From Bacteroidales bacterium (lineage in GTDB: Bacteria > Bacteroidota > Bacteroidia > Bacteroidales > UBA10428): DNA of 64,000 nucleotides. The first letter of the stretch is position 1, and every line of letters begins with the position of its first letter. The translations under genes were made by a program, and so were the position numbers. Positions 19,061 to 26,492 of the stretch are shown here, in pieces. The notes under the pieces are model-generated. The model saw nothing but the letters and a program-made list of their open reading frames with translations. It did no database searches and had not been told where the DNA came from. The stretch spans positions 62,001-126,000 of the forward strand of contig JAFGQZ010000046.1 of NCBI GenBank assembly GCA_016935435.1. The letters are read 5' to 3'.

Positions 19061-20059
19061 TTATATTCGACCCATGGCCATAAATATGGCATGTAACGAA
19101 ATTGACAGGAAAAGGTATAGATTGCGGGCGTTTTGGGGTTTTAACCTCAAAAAACTGTAACGAATGGCATTGGTGTTGCAGCTTACAAGGCAATCGCCGC
19201 ATAAGGTACAGGTTATGCCAGGCTTTTTATTTTCAATATCCATTAAGTTTAATGCATCGTAGCGACAAGTAGCTGTGCAGGCCATGCACCGGGTGCAGGA
19301 ATTATCTATCTTCAACCGGAAAGGGTTTATAAATTTCAGATAGTTTACCATGGTACCAATTGGGCAATAGGTTACACAATGAACCATTTTGCCTTTTTTC
19401 GCTGAAACAAATATTATAATCAACAAACCGAGTGTTCCAAAAGCTAATCCTGCAATAGTTGCAGCAAAATTCTGAACACCAGTCCATTTCATAACAAGTG
19501 ATGAAAAAACAACAATGGCCAGCAGGGAACTTTTTAGCGCAACAGGCTTTTTTACGAGAGGTTTTATTTTTGCTTTCCCCTTTTTTGAAAAATACCCGTC
19601 GATAGCACCAAAATAACACAAGTGGCTGCACCATGCTGGCCCCGAGAGTATAATTGTGCTAATGAACAACAGGGTCATTATAGATAATTGGCCCCGGTAC
19701 AAAGGGCCACCGATTATCATGGCCGGAACAGGCAGGTGTAGTTTTCCGGTAAGCAGAAAAATTTCATCGACAAGAATGCCCAGGAATAACTGAAGAAAAA
19801 ACCAAACGGAAAAAACTGTCCAGGAAATAACTCTCCAGCGGGCTGTTTTTCGAATATCATGCATGAAGTAGATTATAACTGCCCCGTAAACTGCCACCAA
19901 AAAAACTTCAACCCATCCGCCGTTTTTAAAAAACCTTTCAAACAAGAGCATTTTTGTATCAACCTTGCTTTGAACCATCCCGAGCACAAATGTTACGGTA
20001 AGAAAAACTAAAAAAGAGAGCCGTAGTTTAACGGGCAAAAGCTTTGATAATGAAAACAT
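19061..20059 (-). CDS. NapH/RdxA-like membrane iron-sulfur protein
   Basis: Probably passes electrons between the quinone pool and the NrfHA nitrite reductase, or supports its maturation. 332 residues with several membrane helices, two CxxxCP-like loops (WCSHLCYFG and HCVTYCPIG) typical of the NapH/polyferredoxin family, and two C-terminal ferredoxin motifs, CTRCMACTATC and CTLCGDCLVSC, for two [4Fe-4S] clusters. It starts 29 bases after nrfA in the same direction, so it is likely in the nrf transcript. Family assignment is good; the role in nitrite reduction is inferred from context. Confidence 0.82.
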   Translation of the reverse strand: MFSLSKLLPVKLRLSFLVFLTVTFVLGMVQSKVDTKMLLFERFFKNGGWVEVFLVAVYGAVIIYFMHDIRKTARWRVISWTVFSVWFFLQLFLGILVDEIFLLTGKLHLPVPAMIIGGPLYRGQLSIMTLLFISTIILSGPAWCSHLCYFGAIDGYFSKKGKAKIKPLVKKPVALKSSLLAIVVFSSLVMKWTGVQNFAATIAGLAFGTLGLLIIIFVSAKKGKMVHCVTYCPIGTMVNYLKFINPFRLKIDNSCTRCMACTATCRYDALNLMDIENKKPGITCTLCGDCLVSCNTNAIRYSFLRLKPQNARNLYLFLSISLHAIFMAMGRI

Positions 20060-20088
20060 CGAATAAAATATTCAGGTGTTTTAATGGT

Positions 20089-21609
20089 TCAGTTCATTGT
20101 TTTTACCGCATAATTGCTTTCACGTTCACGGGCAATCTCGAGCCATTCCGGAACAACCTTCTGCATAAATACCGATTTTTCGCTGTTCATGGTTTTCATA
20201 TCAAGGCCAATGAATTCCTGGGCTTTGGCTTTTGTAGAAATGTCGGGGTATGGTATTTCTTTGTTGTGGCCCAAATCGGACAGAAGGCGTGCAAGTTTTA
20301 TTCTACCTTCCTGGGCAATATCGATTCCGGTTGATATGACCCGGCCAATTTCAACGGGGGAATGAAACGATGAGCCATGGCCGGCAGCAGTATAATCCCA
20401 GCGCCATTGTGCATGCCTTATGTTCGTAAGTATGTCTTTCATTTGTGCCTCTGATGCGCCCAAATCCCAGGCTTTTTTAGCTTCGATGTGTGCCCGGACG
20501 AGCAGCATTTCAAGTTTGTCGCGGTTTTCAATTATCTTATCTTGTCGGGAATATACATCGGCAATTAGTTTATCGGTTTCCTGCCTGTGGCATACCTGAC
20601 AGGTAGATGCGGGGTTTGCAAGCGGACTGCTGATATGGTGGTTGGTATATTTTACGCCTCCTTCGCTAATATAGGGCATGTGGCAATCGGCACACGAAAC
20701 GCCCCTGCTGGCATGCGTTCCGGTTAGATAAACCTCGTAATCGGGGTGTTGTGCCTTTAACATGGGCGCTTTGCTCAAAGCATGCACCCAGTCGGTAAAA
20801 CCGATTTCATCATAATAGGCCTCCATGTTCTCGGCAGAGTAACCTTTGTCCCAGGGAAAGGTCAGGTAGGATACCCCTTCAACTTTCTTTTTGTTAAAAT
20901 AATACTCAACATGGCACTGTGCACATACAAGGCTCCGCATCTCCTGATGAGATATGTTTTCAATATCTTTGCCTGTACGCTCAAAAGTTTCGATTAAGGC
21001 CGGGCGCGATATTCTCAGGTTCATTGTTTTAGCATCGTGGCAATCGGCACAGCCAATATGGTTTACTACCTCATGCCCTTTGGTTTCCCAGTTACCCTTA
21101 TAAAACTCGGCAGCACTGCCCAGTTCGTTCATCAGGCGGGGCACATCGGGGCTTTTGCAAGTCCAGCAGGTATTGGGCTGCGGACTGGTTGTACCATTTA
21201 TGGGGGCGCCGGTACGTAAGGTATTCCATACATCAGAAACCGCATAATAATGCCCTCTCGATTGTTTATAGTCTTTCGAAAATGCATATCCGGCCCATAG
21301 CACCACCAGCCGCGGATCTTCTTCAAGCATATCAATTGTTGCAGATCCATTATATTTACTACGGAAACTGGTGTCGGCAGTTTTCATGTACGACTGGTAT
21401 TCGCGTGGGAAATTCTGCCCCCAAATTTCGTTCCGGGGTTCAAACTGGCTATGATCTACCTGCTTTACATAGGCAAATACAGCTTCGGCACGCCTTTCCA
21501 TGATTGACGATGCCAACAAACCTAAAAGAAATACTATTGCCATTGTCGCAAAAAACATTAGCCATCCCAGCCATGGTTTTTGTTTAATTTGTTCCGCAAG
21601 TGGTTTCAT
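20089..21609 (-). CDS. nrfA: Ammonia-forming cytochrome c nitrite reductase
   Basis: Periplasmic pentahaem enzyme reducing nitrite to ammonium with six electrons. 506 residues. An N-terminal membrane helix (about 14-35) may be a signal anchor. Haem sites: active-site CWTCK (148-152, lysine-ligated), CADCH (187-191), CAQCH (229-233), CADCH (306-310) and CQVCH (337-341). Tyr236/237 after the third site and His299 in LTGTHASRG are the expected active-site residues. nrfH lies 161 bases upstream, with a 7-bp tandem repeat ending in the gap. All catalytic features are present. Confidence 0.97.
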   Translation of the reverse strand: MKPLAEQIKQKPWLGWLMFFATMAIVFLLGLLASSIMERRAEAVFAYVKQVDHSQFEPRNEIWGQNFPREYQSYMKTADTSFRSKYNGSATIDMLEEDPRLVVLWAGYAFSKDYKQSRGHYYAVSDVWNTLRTGAPINGTTSPQPNTCWTCKSPDVPRLMNELGSAAEFYKGNWETKGHEVVNHIGCADCHDAKTMNLRISRPALIETFERTGKDIENISHQEMRSLVCAQCHVEYYFNKKKVEGVSYLTFPWDKGYSAENMEAYYDEIGFTDWVHALSKAPMLKAQHPDYEVYLTGTHASRGVSCADCHMPYISEGGVKYTNHHISSPLANPASTCQVCHRQETDKLIADVYSRQDKIIENRDKLEMLLVRAHIEAKKAWDLGASEAQMKDILTNIRHAQWRWDYTAAGHGSSFHSPVEIGRVISTGIDIAQEGRIKLARLLSDLGHNKEIPYPDISTKAKAQEFIGLDMKTMNSEKSVFMQKVVPEWLEIARERESNYAVKTMN

Positions 21610-21614
21610 ATTTT

Positions 21615-21656
21615 AGTTTAAAGTTTAAAGTTTAAAGTTTAAAGTTTAAAGTTTAG
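21615..21656 (+). repeat. Tandem 7-bp repeat (AGTTTAA)x6
   Basis: Five perfect AGTTTAA units and one AGTTTAG directly before the nrfA start codon (ATG at 21607-21609). The same unit occurs at 24694-24735 (opposite orientation) and 25702-25750. Confidence 0.95.
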
Positions 21657-21770
21657 GTGAACATTGAACAGTAAGAAGTTAACAGTGATAATTAATTATT
21701 AATTTCTTTAATTTTTTCATTTCTTAACCTCAACATTGGTTTGCCATTCTAAATTCACCATTCAAAATTC

Positions 21771-22364
21771 TCAATTCTTTGTAAGTCTGTTAATCCATTC
21801 CGGAACAGGGCTTTCGGGCAAGGGCACTTTGGAATTAGGCACGCTCGACAAGCTGTTAACCCTACCATGGGGCGTTTCGCGGTGGCATTCCCAACATTGC
21901 CTTTCAGTTCTGTATTGATGGTAACCCTGAGTTAGCGCCAGCATTTTTGAGTCGGTAATTTTATCGGTATGACACCTGATGCAATTGTTTTGCACCACTT
22001 TTTGCCCGGCTTCGTGTATAAAAATAACCTGTGGCTCCAGCCTTAGTGTAAACATGGTTGCATGCCGTAACCCATCTTTTGCCTTAAAATAATATTTGTT
22101 GAAAATGTTGTTATGTGGTACGTGGCAGTCGTTGCAGTTGGTTACTTCGCGATGCGCAGAGTGGCTCCATGTTGCATATTGAGGGGCCATAATATGGCAA
22201 TTTACGCATGTTTCTGGTTTGTCAGACAAATACGATGGCGCTTTGGATATATAAAACGAATAAGCAAACAATCCTGCAAAAATACCTGATAAAACTATCA
22301 CGGGAAGCTTCCAACTGTCTGGCGGGATTATTGATTTCAGAAGTTTTATATATTTTTTTGCCAC
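21771..22364 (-). CDS. nrfH: Cytochrome c nitrite reductase quinol-oxidising subunit
   Basis: Membrane-anchored tetrahaem cytochrome of the NapC/NirT family that takes electrons from menaquinol and feeds NrfA. 197 residues: one N-terminal helix at about 20-38, then four CxxCH haem motifs, CVNCH (Cys53/56), CNDCH (77/80), CIRCH (128/131) and CWECH (157/160). Placed before nrfA on the same strand, the standard order. The last bases of the gene run into an ATTC-rich stretch (about 21748-21777) that resembles low-complexity intergenic DNA. Confidence 0.96.
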   Translation of the reverse strand: MAKKYIKLLKSIIPPDSWKLPVIVLSGIFAGLFAYSFYISKAPSYLSDKPETCVNCHIMAPQYATWSHSAHREVTNCNDCHVPHNNIFNKYYFKAKDGLRHATMFTLRLEPQVIFIHEAGQKVVQNNCIRCHTDKITDSKMLALTQGYHQYRTERQCWECHRETPHGRVNSLSSVPNSKVPLPESPVPEWINRLTKN

Positions 22365-22489
22365 AATATAAATATATTAAAACCAGTGTTACTGTACAAT
22401 TTTTCATTGCAATTTATAATCATTCTCAACTAATATATCCGACAGGAAGAGTGGTATAAGAGGCTTTTGTTTTAAATACTTATGAACAG

Positions 22490-22523
22490 AAATTCCCGAA
22501 CAAAACAACACATTCGGGAATTT
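22490..22523 (-). terminator. Hairpin terminator after the Hcp-cupin genes
   Basis: Perfect 11-base inverted repeat AAATTCCCGAA (22490-22500) and TTCGGGAATTT (22513-22523) with a 12-base loop, starting 24 bases after the cupin stop. The T tract is short, so termination strength is uncertain. Confidence 0.65.
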
Positions 22524-22546
22524 CACATTTTCGTTATTTGAAGAAA

Positions 22547-22879
22547 TCATGCTTTTAGCATGGTAAGCAGCATCTTAAACCTGGCTAATGCTTCAACTGC
22601 ATGAGGTATGTTGGCCGGCATAATTATTATATCGCCCTCAGAAAGGATATATCCTTTCTGGTTAATTGATATTTTTGCTTTTCCTTCAACAACCTGTACA
22701 ATTGCATCGAATGGGGCAGTATGTTCGCTAAGGTTTTGGCCTTCATCGAACGAGAAAAGGGTAATATTACCGGCATTGTTCTTTGCTACAATTTTGCTTA
22801 CAACAGCGCCGGTGGCATAATCTACAGCCTCTTTTAAGGCATAAATGGCCGATTTATTAAATGTGTTTGTGTTCATCAT
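22547..22879 (-). CDS. Small cupin-domain protein
   Basis: About 111 residues forming a single cupin beta-barrel, with HTAPFDAIVQVVEG and GDIIIMPANIPHAV matching cupin motifs 1 and 2. In motif 1 one usual metal-ligand His is kept; in motif 2 a His follows IP. The start could be the ATG at 22879 or 22876, or the ATG at 22894, which would overlap the hcp stop by 8 bases; the close spacing indicates co-transcription with hcp. Small cupins often sit beside Hcp in anaerobes; the substrate is unknown. Confidence 0.8.
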   Translation of the reverse strand: MMNTNTFNKSAIYALKEAVDYATGAVVSKIVAKNNAGNITLFSFDEGQNLSEHTAPFDAIVQVVEGKAKISINQKGYILSEGDIIIMPANIPHAVEALARFKMLLTMLKA

Positions 22880-22886
22880 ATCAAAT

Positions 22887-24551
22887 TTATGCATTTACAA
22901 TTTCATGCCCAATCATTTCTTTTAAATCTTCATCGACAGTTGCAATGCTGCCAATGCTGAAGTTATCTACAAGCACTTTTGCCACATTGGGCGATAAAAA
23001 TGCAGGTAATGTTGGCCCCAGGTGAATTTTCTTTACCCCCAGGTAGAGTAGGGCCAACAACACAATTACAGCTTTCTGTTCGTACCAGGCAATGTTATAT
23101 ACAATGGGTAGTTCGTTTATGTCGTTTAACTGAAATACCTCTTTGAGCTTTAATGCAATTACTGCCAAAGAATACGAATCGTTGCATTGGCCAGCATCAA
23201 GCACCCGCGGGATACCACCAATATCGCCAAGCTGTAGTTTATTGTACCGGTACTTCGCACAGCCAGCTGTAAGAATAACAGAGTCTTGTGGCAGTTTTGA
23301 TGCAAATTCGGTATAATATTCCCGGCCTTTCATACGTCCATCGCAGCCGGCCATAACTATAAACTTTTTTATTGCCCCGGTTTTAACGGCACCGACAACT
23401 TTATCGGCCAATTGCAAAACCTGGTTGTGGGCAAAACCGCCAACGATTTCCCCTTTTTCGATTTCGGTTGGTGGTTCACACTTTTTAGCATGCTCAATTA
23501 TCGCGGAGAAATCCTTTGGCTTGCCATCGGTTCTGTCGGCAATATGTTTTACCCCGCTAAAACCAGCAGCCCCGGTTGTATAAACCCGGTTTTTATACGA
23601 TTCTTTGGGTGGAACAAGGCAGTTGGTTGTTAATAATACCGGCCCGTTAAAGCTCTCGAACTCTTCTTTTTGCTTCCACCATGCGTTGCCATAATTGCCC
23701 ACGAAATGCTTATATTTTTTAAATGCAGGATAATAATGGGCCGGGAGCATTTCGCTATGCGTATATACATCAACCCCTGTTCCTTCAGTTTGCTTTAACA
23801 GCTCCTCCATATCTTTCAAATCGTGCCCGCTGATAAGAATACCCGGCCTGTTTTGCACGCCTATGTTTACTTTTGTTATTTCGGGGTAGCCATAACTTTC
23901 GGTGTTTGCTTTATCGAGCAAGGCCATTACATCAACCCCATATTTGCCGCATTCCATTACCAGGGCAACCAGTTCGTCAGACGATATATCATTGCTGGTA
24001 GTTGCTACAAGAGCTTTGTGCATGAAATCAAAAACAGCATTGTTTTCAAACCCAAGGTTAAAAGCATGCTCGGCATAAGCGGCCATACCCTTTAGTCCAT
24101 AAACCAATAGTTCTTTTAACGAACGGATATCTTCGTCTTCGGTATTTAATATACTCACAAGCAGGCTTTTGGCTACATACGAATGTTCGTTCTTTGGCAC
24201 CCATAGCGCCGAGTCGTGCAGGTTTGCCGGTATATCAACACCTTTTTTCAGAAGCTCTGACTTTATGCTGTCCCTTAGTTTGAGTCCTTCACTAATTTTT
24301 AACGTAATTTTCGACTCATCGAAATTGGCATTGGTAATTGTAATAAAAAGCGATTCAAATACATATTTGTCTGAATTTTTTAGTTCCAGCCCGTTTTGCC
24401 TTCCAATTTGTGTATAAATCGAAACACCTTTAGTTACATAAATTAATAAATCCTGAAGATTTGCGACTTCTTCGGTTTTTCCGCACACTCCAACTTTTGT
24501 ACAACCAGTTCCTTTTGCCGCCTCCTGGCATTGATAACAAAACATGCTCAT
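22887..24551 (-). CDS. hcp: Hybrid cluster protein (hydroxylamine reductase / NO-detoxifying)
   Basis: Cytoplasmic iron-sulfur protein with a [4Fe-2O-2S]-type hybrid cluster; reduces hydroxylamine in vitro and acts against NO and protein S-nitrosylation in vivo. 554 residues. The N-terminal [19 protein letters not shown] has spacing C-x2-C-x8-C-x5-C, the class with an N-terminal [4Fe-4S] cluster typical of strict anaerobes rather than the enterobacterial spacing. [25 protein letters not shown] and LDAGQCND contain the expected hybrid-cluster ligands. It lies downstream of the ferredoxin-like gene (181-base gap) and overlaps or abuts the cupin. Confidence 0.96.
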   Translation of the reverse strand: MSMFCYQCQEAAKGTGCTKVGVCGKTEEVANLQDLLIYVTKGVSIYTQIGRQNGLELKNSDKYVFESLFITITNANFDESKITLKISEGLKLRDSIKSELLKKGVDIPANLHDSALWVPKNEHSYVAKSLLVSILNTEDEDIRSLKELLVYGLKGMAAYAEHAFNLGFENNAVFDFMHKALVATTSNDISSDELVALVMECGKYGVDVMALLDKANTESYGYPEITKVNIGVQNRPGILISGHDLKDMEELLKQTEGTGVDVYTHSEMLPAHYYPAFKKYKHFVGNYGNAWWKQKEEFESFNGPVLLTTNCLVPPKESYKNRVYTTGAAGFSGVKHIADRTDGKPKDFSAIIEHAKKCEPPTEIEKGEIVGGFAHNQVLQLADKVVGAVKTGAIKKFIVMAGCDGRMKGREYYTEFASKLPQDSVILTAGCAKYRYNKLQLGDIGGIPRVLDAGQCNDSYSLAVIALKLKEVFQLNDINELPIVYNIAWYEQKAVIVLLALLYLGVKKIHLGPTLPAFLSPNVAKVLVDNFSIGSIATVDEDLKEMIGHEIVNA

Positions 24552-24693
24552 AAAATTTAAATTTATTTGTTAATTAATTGTTGTTTTAAATTGACTATTA
24601 GATAATTAATGGTTTCGGTTAGATTGAGGTTAATATAAGAAATGAAAGAAATGAAATTGTTTTAAGTTCACCGTTTGCTATTCACTTAACTAA

Positions 24694-24735
24694 AAACTTT
24701 AAACTTTGAACATTAAACTTTGAACTTTAAACTTA
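24694..24735 (-). repeat. Tandem 7-bp repeat, inverted copy of AGTTTAA
   Basis: Six 7-base units on the plus strand (AAACTTT, AAACTTT, GAACATT, AAACTTT, GAACTTT, AAACTTA). They read as AGTTTAA-type units on the minus strand and overlap the stop codon (24733-24735) of the ferredoxin-like gene. Confidence 0.9.
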
Positions 24736-25614
24736 TACCCACTCCTCTTGCAGCACTTCGCCCTCAACCGAAATTACAGCCACTTTTACGGGTACTTTGC
24801 GGATAGCCTGCGCAGCTGCCTTTTTAGTAACCTGGAGCAATCCGCCACAACAAGGTACCTGCATAATAACAACGGTAATGGTGTTTACATTGGCTTCGTC
24901 AATAAGCCGGGTAATTTTTTGAACGTACGTTTCCTGTCCTTCATCGAGTTTTGGGCATGCAATTGCCAGGGTTTTGCCTTTTAAAAACCTCTGGTGAAAA
25001 TTGCCCATCGAAAATGCCACACAGTCGGCAGCAATAACAACATCGGAGTTTTTGAAATAATTGGCAGCAGGGTTTATCAGGTGCATTTGCACAGGCCATT
25101 GGCGCAATTCAGAAGAAGCTATTGCAGTTACTGCAGCATCGACTGTTAAACCTTTAGGGGCTAAGGTGCGTTCCTGCGATCCAGGACAACCACCACTGCC
25201 GCGATGGCTATGAGGTTCGGCATGCCCGTGGTTATGTACTTCCCTTATTACTTCTTGAACAGAAAATGACATTTCCCCATCGTTGTCGCGCAAGAAATGC
25301 ACGGCTTCTTTTAGAAACCCGGTTTCGCCATGTTCTTTTAGATGTTTCATGTGGGCAATTACTGTGTTTTTACCTTTTTCAACCATAATTTCCATTACTT
25401 TTGTTTCGTTGTATGGTTCTGCTTCGCGTTTTTCAATAGTAATGGCATCGACAGGACAGTGCCCGATGCAGGCACCAAGGCCGTCACACATTAAATCGCT
25501 TATCAGCCTTGCTTTGCCATCGATAATCTGTAAAGCGCCTTCGTGACAGGCTGGCACACATTCTCCGCAACCATTGCACAATTCTTCGTCGATTTTAACC
25601 ATTTCTCTAATCAT
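24733..25614 (-). CDS. Ferredoxin-domain protein associated with Hcp
   Basis: Probably an electron-transfer partner for Hcp. 293 residues. The first cluster motif is complete (Cys13, 16, 19, 23 in CNGCGECVPAC). The second, CDGLGACIGHCP, has Leu46 where the second cysteine should be, leaving Cys43, 49 and 53; I recall this variant as characteristic of the family, not damage. A linker rich in His (HNHGHAEPHSHRG) lies near 127-139. The C-terminal half is a separate alpha/beta domain with AADCVAFSMGNFHQ, LAIACPKLDEG and MQVPCCGGL, containing further cysteines. It heads the fer-hcp-cupin set and has a palindromic operator candidate upstream. Confidence 0.85.
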   Translation of the reverse strand: MIREMVKIDEELCNGCGECVPACHEGALQIIDGKARLISDLMCDGLGACIGHCPVDAITIEKREAEPYNETKVMEIMVEKGKNTVIAHMKHLKEHGETGFLKEAVHFLRDNDGEMSFSVQEVIREVHNHGHAEPHSHRGSGGCPGSQERTLAPKGLTVDAAVTAIASSELRQWPVQMHLINPAANYFKNSDVVIAADCVAFSMGNFHQRFLKGKTLAIACPKLDEGQETYVQKITRLIDEANVNTITVVIMQVPCCGGLLQVTKKAAAQAIRKVPVKVAVISVEGEVLQEEWV

Positions 25615-25651
25615 AACTTAATATTTTAATGGACGATTCGTTTTGTTGTTA

Positions 25652-25696
25652 CAAAAGTATGTCGGGAGGGAAACAAAAAACGGTAACAAATGTTAC
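25652..25696 (-). promoter_or_regulatory. Candidate promoter and Crp/Fnr-type operator of the ferredoxin-hcp genes
   Basis: CAAAAGTA at 25652-25659 reads TACTTTTG on the minus strand, a good -7 box. GTAACA-AA-TGTTAC (25683-25696) is a perfect 6-2-6 inverted repeat. If transcription starts about four bases past the -7 box (near 25648), the repeat is centred about 41.5 bases upstream, the class II activator position for Crp/Fnr proteins. A Crp/Fnr gene starts 100 bases to the right, in the opposite direction. Confidence 0.65.
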
Positions 25697-25701
25697 AATT
25701 G

Positions 25702-25750
25702 AGTTTAAAGTTCAAAGTTTAAAGTTTAAAGTTTAAAGTTTAAAGTTTGA
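25702..25750 (+). repeat. Tandem 7-bp repeat (AGTTTAA)x7
   Basis: Seven consecutive units: five perfect AGTTTAA plus AGTTCAA and AGTTTGA. They lie between the palindrome at 25683-25696 and the start of the Crp/Fnr gene. Confidence 0.95.
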
Positions 25751-25795
25751 TTATTGAGGTTAGACAATCAATAAGTTTTTCAACCAAGTGCTAAT

Positions 25796-26479
25796 ATGTT
25801 GGATAGTATGTTTTTAAATTTAGAAAATTGCATTTTGTTTAAAGGGCTAACGCCCTCTCAAATCGATGAGTTGTTATATGCTGTAACGTTCAGGGAAAAA
25901 GTGTATGATAAAGACGATTATATTGCCCGGAGCGATGACGAGGTACGTGATTTAATGATAGTTGTAAAAGGAAGCGTACGGGGAGAGATGACTGATTTTA
26001 ATGGAAAAACAATAAAAATTGAAGATATTGAAAGTCCGCGCATGCTTGCACCGGCTTTTATTTTTGGAAGCAACAACCGGTTTCCGGGCGATATAGTTGC
26101 CAATGAAAGGGCTACCATAATACTTATTTCTAAAATGCAATTTGTGCAATTACTTCACTCCAATAATATAGTTTTAATAAATTATCTGAACAGTATTTCC
26201 GATAAAGCTCAGTTTTTATCGAAGAAACTTAAGTTTTTTTCGTTTCAGACTATAAAAGGGAAAATAGCCCATTATCTTCTTCAAGTAAGGCAAAAAACAG
26301 GTTCCGACAGTTTTTTGCTTAACAAACCACAAACCGAACTTGCAGAAATGTTTGGCGTAGCCAGGCCCTCGTTAACAAGGGCTATGCGCGAACTTCACGA
26401 TGAGGAAATTATTTTTGCCGATGGCAAGAACATTAAAATTCTGGACAAGAATAAACTTACTGCCTTGTTACGAAACTAG
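25796..26479 (+). CDS. Crp/Fnr-family transcriptional regulator (HcpR-like by context)
   Basis: Activator or repressor that likely controls the divergent ferredoxin-hcp genes in response to nitrosative stress. 227 residues: a cyclic-nucleotide-binding-type beta-roll (about 10-125), a dimer helix, and a winged HTH with QTELAEMFGVARPSLTRAMREL (about 178-199). There is no N-terminal cysteine cluster, so it is not an oxygen-sensing Fnr with a [4Fe-4S] centre; the cAMP-binding arginine motif is also not evident. HcpR-type regulators with haem are known in Bacteroidota, which fits. The first in-frame ATG at 25796 was used; a second ATG four codons on is possible. Confidence 0.85.
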   Translation: MLDSMFLNLENCILFKGLTPSQIDELLYAVTFREKVYDKDDYIARSDDEVRDLMIVVKGSVRGEMTDFNGKTIKIEDIESPRMLAPAFIFGSNNRFPGDIVANERATIILISKMQFVQLLHSNNIVLINYLNSISDKAQFLSKKLKFFSFQTIKGKIAHYLLQVRQKTGSDSFLLNKPQTELAEMFGVARPSLTRAMRELHDEEIIFADGKNIKILDKNKLTALLRN

Positions 26480-26492
26480 ATAACAGCCTTAC

